A stretch of 64,000 nucleotides of DNA. Source: Vavraia culicis subsp. floridensis (Eukaryota > Microsporidia > Pleistophoridae). Positions 22,369-32,577 of this stretch are shown here, one piece after another (position 1 is the stretch's first letter; each line of letters opens with the position of its first letter). The DNA is taken from the NCBI RefSeq assembly GCF_000192795.1, contig NW_007360632.1, positions 4,029 to 68,028 on the forward strand, in the 5' to 3' direction. Both the position numbers and the translations under genes were made by a program. The notes under the pieces are model-generated. The model saw only the letters and a program-made list of their open reading frames with translations. It ran no database searches and had not been told where the DNA came from.

Positions 22369-25300
22369 ATAAAACATTACAAACCAAGTAATGTATAAAA
22401 TCACGATTTATTACCAAAGTGCGCATGCTCGGTAATCTGCACCAAACCGAATACAAAATTATGAGCATATGATCATATTTGGTAATAAAGCTGAAGAGAA
22501 CAGAAAAGCATTTTAATGAGTACTTAGCGATGAACTGATTAACATGCCGGTACTGCAGCACGTATCACAATGCCTATTGCATCATGTACTGCTATTTTGC
22601 CGCTCCTTATATGGTAGGTGCCATAGTTCATCAAACATTTTTACTTTGTTCGTTTTCATTTCGTAGAATTGGTGCGTTTATTACGTACGCGTGGCACGGG
22701 GCCGGTAACTCTTACTGTGCTGTACACTCAGAATTTATCTTTCAGAATGATCGATCATAGCGGGTGGCAGTGCATCGTTAACACGTAATAAGATCAGCTC
22801 AAACGCAGGGAACACAAATTTAGCACGTAATGAGCATTTAAAAGGTATTTCTTGTGAATTGGCACTACGCACCAATTGTGGTAAATAAACCTTCTAAATG
22901 GAGAGTGCCATTACGTATTTTTGAGCAGTTTTCGTTCATTATTGCGGTTTAAACACCAGACAGGTTATTTATGTTGATTTGGATGCGTAGGTAGTTTTGT
23001 ACGGGGAACGCTCTGAGATACGTGAGTAAGTGCCCGTGTAAATAAGTACGTATACAACCAAACAAAACATAAGCAATGCATTATTCTGAATAATTGCACG
23101 TAGAACACTCACAAAGCCACCTCTACTGGTTCATTTTCTTAAGCTTTAGGGTTCGGCTACGTCTTCGATATTTCACGCAATACAAGGCACTCACAGATTC
23201 ATCATGGAGCAACACGCACAACAAACATGTTTTGGAATGGTTTTAACAACCTGCACGCCCAACGTACAGACATCGTGCCATTCACCACAAATAAAAAATT
23301 TTGCAATCAAACTGTCAAATTATTTCCGGGTTTCAACACTAAACACACTTTCATCGCATATAGTACACTGATCGGGTATTTGACAGCCCAACACACCGTG
23401 TCATTGTTCAACTGCCGATTAAAGCACGGCCTGTCCCTTCAAAAACGGTGAGATGTGTACTGAAACGAGCATTTTGGTATTTTTCTTACGATTGCTGCAG
23501 CGGTACATATTTAGAAATATTACCCCGTTTTTGTGTATCACTCCTGTTTGTACGGGCAGCAGCGCCGTGTGAAATGGTTTGTGTTGATGTGCCAGTCCCA
23601 AATAATCTTTATCATTTTTTTGTTCTGTCATTTACCGTGCAAATGGTTAATTAGGCCGGGAAAGATGGACACGTCATAATACCGGTATACACACGGGTGG
23701 ACAGCATGGTAAGAATTGTAGGTGTAATAAACATTTTAACATGCCTTGTACGCATATCCCACCACATTTACCACACCATCACGCAAATCATTAAAACCGC
23801 TCCTCATCTCTTCTCGCCAATCAGTCCACGGTAATTCTTGAAGCACTGTACCAACGGGTGGTAAACATATCAGCGCTCAACGACCAAACAATTCTTTACG
23901 TCGTGTATACCGCACATAAACGGACCAGCAGCTACAGCACACAAACTGATCGCAAAACCGGTCTTGCAAACACTTCTTCGTTGTGACTTGTACTCTGACA
24001 CGTTTCAACGTGTTATGGTGGCACAGCCTTGGTACCAAACCATGAACACGTTGCACCACGCCATACATTCTCATCCACGTGGCAACAGCGATTTACAATG
24101 CTCTCATTTATCGCACCACAAGCTCACCAATAGTATCGAATGCAGTATATTGTGCAGTTAAAGGCAAGTACAAGTCTAAATGACGTATACACCTCCTAAA
24201 TACGTGTGTGCTGGTGCACTTGCAATCAAAATTTATTGCTCCTCTCACACGAACACGTAATTAATGTGGCAAGGCTGATTAAGGAACATGGTTTGGACGA
24301 ATTGCGGTACAAAAAGAGAAATAGTGTGCAGAAAGTGAAGAGAACACGAAATGAAAACGTGGTAAAAATGTAAATGGTGGTGCACAGCAGTACTACCGGT
24401 TATGGCTGAATGGTATAAATATGAGTGGAAGTGTACGACCGTGCAAATACGTGGTACGAACATGATGTGATGCACCGGTACTGCCATCTCAAACACAATA
24501 CCACGTGTTACCATAAAAGACACTCAACCTAATCGTACGAACGGACCGGTCATGCCGCACCATAAATAACAAATGTGCAGTACCACAGCACAAAGCAATG
24601 GTTAAGTACCTGTCTCATCCCTAAAAGTGATAATTATCACTTCCATTTTCAAAATGAGAGTTTATTTACATTACAGAGCAATCGGTGAGTGACCGGTACA
24701 TCGGTACGAATGCGTAGCACGGTGTAGCACCGGAAGTAGCAGCTAGCAGAGCGTGGCAGTAGAAATGCTATGGTATCAAACACTGGGCTGTGCGCGTAAA
24801 ATAACGATTTGTTCTTGAATAGCACGTGTGCGTGCCAAGCAAACATCAATATGAGCTATGAAGTGGTGCAGTGGAGGAGTAGGTGACTGTAAGCAAACAA
24901 AACATGAACACCCCGTCACTTTTTACTTTTAAAGTGTTATTAAAACAAAACATTTTTTTTGGTGCTACCGCGGTTAAACCGCAGTATGATGCCATGAAAA
25001 CGTACTTTCGGTTGATAAGACTGTGATTAAATCACTGTCTCTCGCAGAACGTGGTGGTAGTACGGAGGAGTATGCCACAAAATTAAAATGCTTCTTTAAA
25101 GAACGTATCCGTTTGTTACACTGAGCAGCAACCGAAACACTGATATGTATGTGAGTGTTAGGTAAATTCACCAAAATTGAACAAATAGCATTGCGTTCAT
25201 TATACAGTTCCGACCACGTATCCAATCAAAGGAGTACGTTCCTAAAAATATTTCTTAGTTTAAACACACACACCTCGCTCGCACCGATCCAAACCTTTTG

Positions 25301-25890
25301 TGCGATAAGAATCTTAAAAATCCGTTGTAAGTCCTTGATCAGAGACCGAATATAAAAAATTTTAATGTACGAAACACGATCGATGAACCAAAGGCTAACA
25401 AACCACAAAAGTATGCTGCTCGTGTGTTGCAGGAGATAAATAAGCGTACTTTCAATTAAAAAATACGAATCGCACGGTAATAAATGTTCTGTTGTGTTGG
25501 GGGCGTGCCAATTGCTGCATGTGTTCTGTTTATTGTTCTGTTCTTCCTATCGCAGCTCAGCGTTGTTTGCGTTTCGTATTCGCACTCAATCGTGCATTGA
25601 TAGCACAGTTTGCGGAGCATTCTTTGATGTGCACAATCACCAATGATGACGGTCAGTTCCTGTCCAATAACAGTTCTTGTCTAATAATAGTCACAGTCTA
25701 ATGATAGTTCTCGTTAACAAACGATAGATAATCCCATCCAATTATAATACCAGTCCAATAAATCCTTTTCTCACTGATACGGTCATTTTGCTGTCTATAC
25801 AGTCATAATCAAAAAATATTTTTCTCAACAAGCTTGCGAACCGAATTTACAAGTCAAGTCCATCAACCAAATTCATGGCAAAATAAAACT

Positions 25891-26000
25891 AATACAATTT
25901 ACGTCTCCTACCTTCTTATTCATACAATTATCGTCTCCTATCTCCTCATTAATACAATTTGCGTCTCCTACCTCCTAATTAATACAATTTACGTCTCTCA
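25891..26000 (+). repeat. 30-bp tandem repeat, 4 copies
   Basis: Units at 25891, 25921, 25951 and 25981 share aatacaatttacgtctccta with substitutions. Confidence 0.88.
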
Positions 26001-26388
26001 TCATTCAATTTTTCCATATATCATCATTTCCATTCCCTTTACATTCTTAATAACTACCAAACAGGTAAAAAACCACATACTCTACAATGGCACATATAAA
26101 GACAACTTTTTATTACGCCGTATTTACTAATTAAAGGATTTAAAAATTTTTAGACACCGGGCTACACCACCACAATCACAACAGGACGCTTACCAAACGA
26201 TCGGCACCCAAACATACATATCACGTGCATATTTTCGTTATGTGCTCGTACGAGCACATCTCTGTAGTTTTGTTAAATGTTACTGTTTATTAACGCTTTC
26301 TTTCTTCTTGTTGCTGGTTCCAAAATTTAAAAATTTCAATCACACATCAAAATATTTAAAGGAAAATGAATTATTAAAATTATAAAGC

Positions 26389-29271
26389 ATGCATAAAATA
26401 GGGAAAGATATGGAAAGAGAAAGAAACGGAGAAATGAGCGAGTGGAGTGGAAATAGCAGTAGTAATGTGCAGGGAAAGGGTGGATATGATGTAGTGGGTG
26501 AAGAAGGGGGTGGAAGAGAGAGCAGCTGGGAGAGGTGTGATACAGAGGATTTGGGGAGTAAGGAGGAGTGCCTGGAGAGTGATGGAGAAGATAGAAATGG
26601 CGGAAATAAAGGTGTGCGTGATGTGGGAATACAGGTAAATGGAGATATAGGGGGCAAGGAGGTGGTAGTTTATGTTAAGAAAGATGTGCGGGAAAATGAT
26701 GAGGAACAGGTTAACAAAGAAAATAGTGAACATGGTGGTAACGAGGGTAAAAGTACCAGTGAAATGGTGGGTGAGCGTGGTAGCAAGGAGGAACGTATTA
26801 CTTTAAAGGACGAGGAAAACGAGGACTTAACGAACGTAATGAGAAGTGATGGAAATGAAGAAATGAATAAAAGAAGGAAAATTAAAGAGAATGATGGGGC
26901 AAGCAAGAACGATGAAATGACCAAAACCGCTGAGGCAAGCAAGAACGATGAAATGACCAAAACCGCTGAGGCAAGCAAGAACGATGAAATGACCAAAACC
27001 GCTGAGGCAAGCAAGAACGATGAAATGACCAAAACCGCTGAGGCGAGCAAGAACGATGAAATGACCAAAACCGCTGAGGTAAACACCGTCAATTCCAATG
27101 AAAGTAGCAGTCATGTCCCTGCACACATAAAAAGTGAGAGAAAACGTACGGTCATCAACATGCACATCACAGATCACTCCGATAGCACAAACAGCATGCG
27201 CAACAATCAACCAACCATAACTTCGTACGATTACAGTTGTTACGGCAATTGCTGCGGAAACGATGGCAGGACGAACAGGAACGAGAGCAATAAATGCGTG
27301 AAAAAGGGCAATAGCGGCAAACGATACGTAATCTTAAGCACGAACGAAACATTCACGAAGAGCAACGATGAGCACAGGAGCGGCACATTCCTCATCAACA
27401 GCATAAACGAGCAGCGGTACCTGATGTGGTGCGAGATTGCCATTGTGTACGAAATGATGGGCAATCTCAAAATGTACGGGCACGCGATTGAAAACGCGCT
27501 CAAAATACGGAGCGGAGTGGAGGCACTTATCATATACAGCAAGCATAGGTACGTCAGTGAAAACATGCACACAAACCACAGCGTGAGCATCGCATACTTT
27601 AACACGTGGGTAAGGGAGCACAGGAGAACGGGTCTTTCCATTCTTTTGGAGTGCTACGCGTTGATGCGCGATGCGCAGATTCACAAGTTTGAGAGGAAGT
27701 ACAATGAACTCAGGAAATGTGGGCGTATGCTTGAGAACGAGGTGCTTAAGATTGAGAACACCGGCTATGATCCATGTCAGTGTGTAGGTCCTACATTCTC
27801 TGCGTGCAAAGACATCATTGCTTTGAAACATGCCAGTTCGTGTACGCATGACAATGCTGCTGGCTCTTCTCCTAGTGCACACAGCAAGGAGAACTGCATA
27901 AATAACGAATGCATAGATTTCTTTTCCGATACGTACAATACGGATGGCAAGAAAATGAACAATGCTACAATACTTGACCTGAAGGACAAGCAGTACGATG
28001 AGATACGTTCTTTAAATGTGAATGAAATTGTTTATGGCGAGTTGACCGGTAGTAATGAAGTACAGAGCAAAGAAATTGGTACTGGGAGTGAAATACAGAG
28101 CAAAGAAATTAGCAACACGGGCAGCAGTACAACAGATAATAGTACAAAAAATGGTACGGAGGAGAGCAAGACCGATCTTTTAAACGGTACTAGTACGGAA
28201 GATAGAGTTGAGCATGGTTCTGTACGTATAGATGGCAATGATTCGAAGGGTACAGATCAAGGGAATGGCACGGACGGGGGAGTTGGCAACGATCAAAGCG
28301 CTTTTCCGAGCAAATCTGATCAGGGACTGCCGGACAAGAAAAATAACGATGACCAAACGAGCTGCACATGCAGTTCATCAAAAACTCCTGCCCACAACTT
28401 CTACGTGCTCAACAAGCACTTCCTGCTATTTTACCTTTCACTCGTGGTCCTGTACTACGAACGGACCAACAGGTTGCATCTGTCGTACCGCCACATCATA
28501 AAATACCTCTCTCACTCGTACAAGCAGGGTGAGCGGTTGGTAATGCTCTTCAGGCTCTCGCTCATTCTCAAGCAGCGCAAAGATTTTAAACCTGCAAAGC
28601 GTATCCTTAACGTGCTCAAAATCCTCTTAGAACGCAAAATGTGCACGATAAACGTGCTAGACGTGCATGCACAGCTTGCACATCTGCACTTTGTGCATGG
28701 TGCTGTTGGTAAGTGTTTAAAGCTGGTGAACACTATCCTGCACGTTGATCCGCATCATCTGTTCAGTAGTGTTCTGAAAATGGAGTGCCTGTTCAACACA
28801 GACGTGGTGAGATGTGCCAAGTACTGCGCAAACATGGTAGGACGGGTCGTACAAAGCGAGTATTTCCTGATGCGCTGTTATTTCGCTATGGGCATGTTTG
28901 AGCAGTGCCTTGACATCTACAGGAGCAGGAAGAGAGGCGAGTACATCACAGAGAGCACAGATCACCGTTCACGTACTCGTTACCGTACAGAAATCGACAA
29001 GTACTTCGCCAATACGATCGGTATCGTGTACTTTAACCTTAAAGACATGCCGAACAGCCTGGCAGCATTCACAAAAGCCCTTTCAATCGATAACGATTTC
29101 AGAGAGGCAAAGCACAACCTTGCATTCGTGCAGCACACCACCAATTCGCTAACTGCCAAAGAATTTAATGTTTATGCTTCTGAAAAGACCGAGTTTAGGG
29201 AGGTAATGCCTAGTGTGGGTGATCCCGTGTTTCTACCTCCGTACCTTTTTATAAATTGTATAAATAAATGA
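26389..29271 (+). CDS. TPR protein, probable Cyc8/Ssn6-like corepressor
   Basis: A 960-residue protein. The first ~330 residues are very acidic and polar and include five identical 12-residue repeats (ASKNDEMTKTAE). TPR-like helices follow at about residues 345-450 (WCEIAIVYEMMGNLKMYGHA). After a second Ser/Asn/Asp-rich linker, TPRs fill about 680-930, ending in YFANTIGIVYFNLKDMPNSL and AAFTKALSIDNDFREAKHN. The first TPR resembles the start of the Cyc8/Ssn6 array, and the last resembles its IGVLYYQ...AL..YT.AI repeat. Cyc8 pairs with Tup1 to repress transcription. Other TPR scaffolds (Ctr9, APC subunits) remain possible. A GGG six bases before the ATG at 26410 could mark a start seven codons further in. 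Confidence 0.5.
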   Translation: MHKIGKDMERERNGEMSEWSGNSSSNVQGKGGYDVVGEEGGGRESSWERCDTEDLGSKEECLESDGEDRNGGNKGVRDVGIQVNGDIGGKEVVVYVKKDVRENDEEQVNKENSEHGGNEGKSTSEMVGERGSKEERITLKDEENEDLTNVMRSDGNEEMNKRRKIKENDGASKNDEMTKTAEASKNDEMTKTAEASKNDEMTKTAEASKNDEMTKTAEASKNDEMTKTAEVNTVNSNESSSHVPAHIKSERKRTVINMHITDHSDSTNSMRNNQPTITSYDYSCYGNCCGNDGRTNRNESNKCVKKGNSGKRYVILSTNETFTKSNDEHRSGTFLINSINEQRYLMWCEIAIVYEMMGNLKMYGHAIENALKIRSGVEALIIYSKHRYVSENMHTNHSVSIAYFNTWVREHRRTGLSILLECYALMRDAQIHKFERKYNELRKCGRMLENEVLKIENTGYDPCQCVGPTFSACKDIIALKHASSCTHDNAAGSSPSAHSKENCINNECIDFFSDTYNTDGKKMNNATILDLKDKQYDEIRSLNVNEIVYGELTGSNEVQSKEIGTGSEIQSKEISNTGSSTTDNSTKNGTEESKTDLLNGTSTEDRVEHGSVRIDGNDSKGTDQGNGTDGGVGNDQSAFPSKSDQGLPDKKNNDDQTSCTCSSSKTPAHNFYVLNKHFLLFYLSLVVLYYERTNRLHLSYRHIIKYLSHSYKQGERLVMLFRLSLILKQRKDFKPAKRILNVLKILLERKMCTINVLDVHAQLAHLHFVHGAVGKCLKLVNTILHVDPHHLFSSVLKMECLFNTDVVRCAKYCANMVGRVVQSEYFLMRCYFAMGMFEQCLDIYRSRKRGEYITESTDHRSRTRYRTEIDKYFANTIGIVYFNLKDMPNSLAAFTKALSIDNDFREAKHNLAFVQHTTNSLTAKEFNVYASEKTEFREVMPSVGDPVFLPPYLFINCINK
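26401..26403 (+). promoter_or_regulatory. GGG signal near the start of the Cyc8-like gene
   Basis: GGG lies six bases before an in-frame ATG at 26410. GGG-type variants of the start signal are known in microsporidia, so 26410 competes with 26389 as the start. Confidence 0.35.
26899..27078 (+). repeat. 36-bp coding minisatellite, 5 copies
   Basis: Five almost exact in-frame copies (starts 26899, 26935, 26971, 27007, 27043) encode ASKNDEMTKTAE. Near identity at the DNA level shows recent expansion or homogenisation. Confidence 0.97.
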
Positions 29272-31960
29272 AGACATACATTCTATCATAGATAATACGT
29301 ACGTATTTTGCAGGAGTGGTGTGATTAAAGAAGGTTTACTTGCTGATTCAGTATTTTGTACTTTTTTTATTGTATTTCATACTTTTATTGTATTTTGTAC
29401 TTTTATTGTATTTTGTACTTTTATTGTATTTTGTACTTTTATTGTATTTTGTACTTTTATTGTATTTTGTACTTTTATTGTAATTTGTACTTTTATCGTA
29501 TTTTGTACTTTTATTGCATTTCGTACTTTTGTCGTATTTCGTACTTTTATCGTAATTTCGTACTTTTATTGTAACTTCCTACAAGCACAATAAACACATT
29601 ATCATAGGTCTTAAACGTAATACCTTGCCATTAATTACTATACCGGTCATACACTTACACATACTTTTAATTTTTATGTTGGTAGTTGGTTATTACGGTA
29701 TTGTGCAATGTAAAATATGGTTATTAACAACGTTGCTTAGGTAAGAAGAACGTGGTGTACATACGTATGAACATGTTTGTGGATGAGAAACGATATGTGA
29801 AGATATTGGCGAGGTAAACACATTAAAAGTATAATTAAATGATCAAGTAGTGGGATTAATGCCGTTAACAAGCTCAATTGATGCTCTTAAGACGATAACA
29901 ACGGAGTAATGGATGAATGTACCGTTTGGATGATTTAAAAACACAATTATACGTGCTACCGAGCATAATACGCTATTAAATGGCGTACTCATGCGGTCTA
30001 AGCAGATCATATCGGATAAATGATATGAACTGCATGCAAGGGGTGGTCGCAATAATTTGGAGGAGAAACGGTTCTCCCTGACGTATCGAACGATGAGCAA
30101 GTCTTAATTAATTCTTGTATGTTTTAATTACTTTCTTTTACAAACTTAATTACGGTAAATATACCGGTTAGTGATCAACATTTCCTAAAATAGCTTTTGA
30201 TTCGAATATGTGAACAGAAATGGTAGAATTGAAAATGATAACGTGTACCCGATCAGGAAGATACAACAGCACCACCGGTGCTTTAAAGCGTTTTAGCAGT
30301 GATAAATGCTGGTAACGGGTTGTGTCGACATCTTGGCCACAGTAAACGTTCAACTCATCGTATGATCTATTTTCATCGTTATAGCGCACGCTTAACGGTG
30401 CATCTGCTCCACAGCTAAGTATATTGGGAACAAAAAAAACATTTCCGGAATAAGAATGTATCAAGAATGGAAATGGTGACGTGCTCCGTTTACGTACGGT
30501 TCTATTAACAGAATGAGCGCTTGTCAAGCACGTATTTGGATAGCTTGATTCTAAAAGTGGACAGAATTACCAAATGAAATATCGTTTACATACGGACACA
30601 TGGCTCAAAAGGAACGGGGTTGGATTTTATACATTTAGAATTGGCCGGTTACCCGTGATTGGAAATACTTCTAAATTAATGACCGCTATCAAATGGCGTG
30701 TGAATGATGAGATTTGTTGCAGATGGTGCAAATGGCTGTCTGCGGGTGTATTTCACCACGGTATGAATTGTCTGAGGATTATGAGACTGAGATACGCCGC
30801 TCTCATAGCAATATAATTGGTATAGGATGTTTTGATGCTGCACAGCAGAAAGTAAAAGGACAAACACGCTGTGAATTGAGGTTGCTTCTTACGGAGTTGA
30901 TTTAACTAAGCATGGTAGAGCGTAAACATTGAATATGTAACTGTGTCTGATTTATACTTCGGTGTTCAATAAAAATGCTGTACCTGAACCAAAGCGGTAG
31001 ATGAAACATATGAACGCTGAAACAATCTATCCGGTGCAAAGGATTGCATTATCATCGCGTATTAATGGATGCGACAGAACGATGTAGGTTTTGTCCTTTT
31101 TAGAATGAAAACATGGCAGGATGTGATACGAAAGGTTTGATTAAAGCTGGGACCTTTTAAACTATTGTTAAGTATGCGATGAAATAACAAATACAATTAA
31201 ATATTGGGTAACGTGTATGATAGATGAAGTAAATTGAATATATTATTGCTTTATGATTGCTATGGATGTATTTTTGTGGCAACTGCCTGGTTTAACAATA
31301 CTAAACACTCGTTCTTTCAAGTACACTTCTTATGGACCTACTCTGTTGCATTCCTTGGCGCCGATGGCATGTTTCAGCACAACCTTGTTGGAATTGTGAG
31401 CGGTTCACAGGGCCTTCTCGAAAAAGCGCTGATTATCGCTATCGTCATCGCAAGATGGTAGATGACATGAATCTTAGGAGATTCTTCGCTGCTGATGTAT
31501 CGTGGCGTTTAAAACAGAAGTGAGCTGTTTTGATCACAAGGGTTTTACAGCTATGATAGGAGATACCTTGAGGATCGACAGGCCTTAAAAACTAAATCAT
31601 ACCAACATCAGTCAGAAGAAGCGAAAAAAGACTAATCGTAAAAATTTAATCTTTTTGTCCATGCAGAACATCTCAATGGTGAGAAGTAATCTTTGATTCA
31701 GCCCAAGCTTTTCAAAAACATAAACCGCTCTATAATCCTTGTCTCACCACCTGCTACAACATTTAATCATGTCGTTGGCACAACTACCTTCTACCATACT
31801 CGTTGCCAAAGTAGAGGCATTATCCGGTATTTAAGCTAAATGACACCGCTGTTCATTACAATAACCAGGTTCATGTTGGGCACCAAACCGAACTACAGCA
31901 TTTTGGCATGATTTACGATTCTTCACATAGATTATTATTTATCAGTCGCGAGTGCAGCAA
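29272..31960. other. Gene-free stretch with an 18-bp array
   Basis: No supported gene over 2.7 kb. A minus frame at 30168-30527 (119 codons) opens with TTG, not ATG, and has no motif. Frames at 30574-30905 and 31234-31523 are equally weak. The tandem array at 29351 is the only clear structure. Confidence 0.5.
29351..29570 (+). repeat. 18-bp tandem repeat, 12 copies
   Basis: Twelve copies of a unit close to gtattttgtacttttatt run from 29351 to 29570, exact in the middle and diverging at both ends. It starts about 80 bases past the stop of the Cyc8-like gene, so it may be in the 3' transcribed flank. Confidence 0.96.
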
Positions 31961-32035
31961 GCTTCTGTAGCTCAGTCGGTTTAGAGCGTCGTGCTAATAA
32001 CGCGAAGGTCGTGGGTTCGATCCCCACTAGAAGCA
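31961..32035 (+). tRNA. tRNA-Ile (AAT)
   Basis: A 75-base cloverleaf. The acceptor stem GCTTCTG pairs with TAGAAGC with one G-T pair, and the discriminator is A. The D arm is GCTC/GAGC. The anticodon arm is TCGTG-CTAATAA-CGCGA, giving AAT. The T arm is GTGGG-TTCGATC-CCCAC. Box A (TAGCTCAGTCGG) and box B (GGTTCGATCCC) are intact. There is no intron. Confidence 0.96.
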
Positions 32036-32036
32036 C

Positions 32037-32043
32037 TTTTTTT
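32037..32043 (+). terminator. RNA polymerase III terminator of tRNA-Ile
   Basis: A run of seven T residues, one base past the tRNA discriminator. Confidence 0.85.
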
Positions 32044-32577
32044 GTCACTGCATCATAGTTTTCGTTGTACAAAACAGCCCAATATTTGCCTGTAAAACGT
32101 CACACTACGTTGTTCAATGCAACTTTATTCATCATAAAGGTGTTGATTGGATATTTGCATCACTTTTATGTTCCACTCCCATTGCCCCTTCAATCATACG
32201 AACGAATGAAATGGCTTTCTTTGCCGCTTTCATCCCGACACACTCTAAATTCTTTTTAATTAAGTCGTGTCATTGAGAGGGATGATATTTCCTTTTCGAG
32301 ATCGCTATAACAAACCAACATGCAGTAAATACGATTTTTGGTTGCCACAACAAAATGCTGAATCATCGCTACACGTAACAGTGGCGTAAAACATTTTGCA
32401 TCTCTCCTTACCTTCTTTACCAGATCAAGGAACAAAATGAACGCATCCAAGCGGGCATGTATAAACGATATTCATCAAAAAAGACACCTAATAAAGGAAA
32501 TACAAGTATTTCGTGTGTGTTGCTAAGCGATGCCGGTTTGGTATTTTTAAAATTTTAGCAAAAGGGTCATAGATTGG
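32044..32577. other. Intergenic region tRNA-Ile/POLK
   Basis: No gene or repeat seen. A GGG at 32564-32566 lies 11 bases before the POLK ATG and may be its start signal. Confidence 0.5.

Larger units (their letters stand above)
20434..26388. other. 6-kb gene-poor stretch with minisatellites
   Basis: No supported gene on either strand. Open frames of 60-100 codons occur but have non-ATG starts, no motif, or are translated repeats. Three tandem arrays lie inside. Old transposon fragments or small RNA genes could be hidden; I recognise none. Confidence 0.5.

Noticed and set aside
22105..22561. Open frames of 99 and 138 codons on the minus strand
   Set aside because: They are translations of the 24-bp tandem array (repeating IHYLIHCS-type words), open only because the unit is divisible by three.
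29321..29593. Two overlapping plus-strand frames rich in Phe, Tyr and Ile
   Set aside because: They are translations of the 18-bp array; two frames are open at once for the same reason.
30168..30527. 119-codon minus-strand frame
   Set aside because: It starts at TTG with no ATG near the beginning, no CCC signal and no recognised motif. A decayed gene remains possible.
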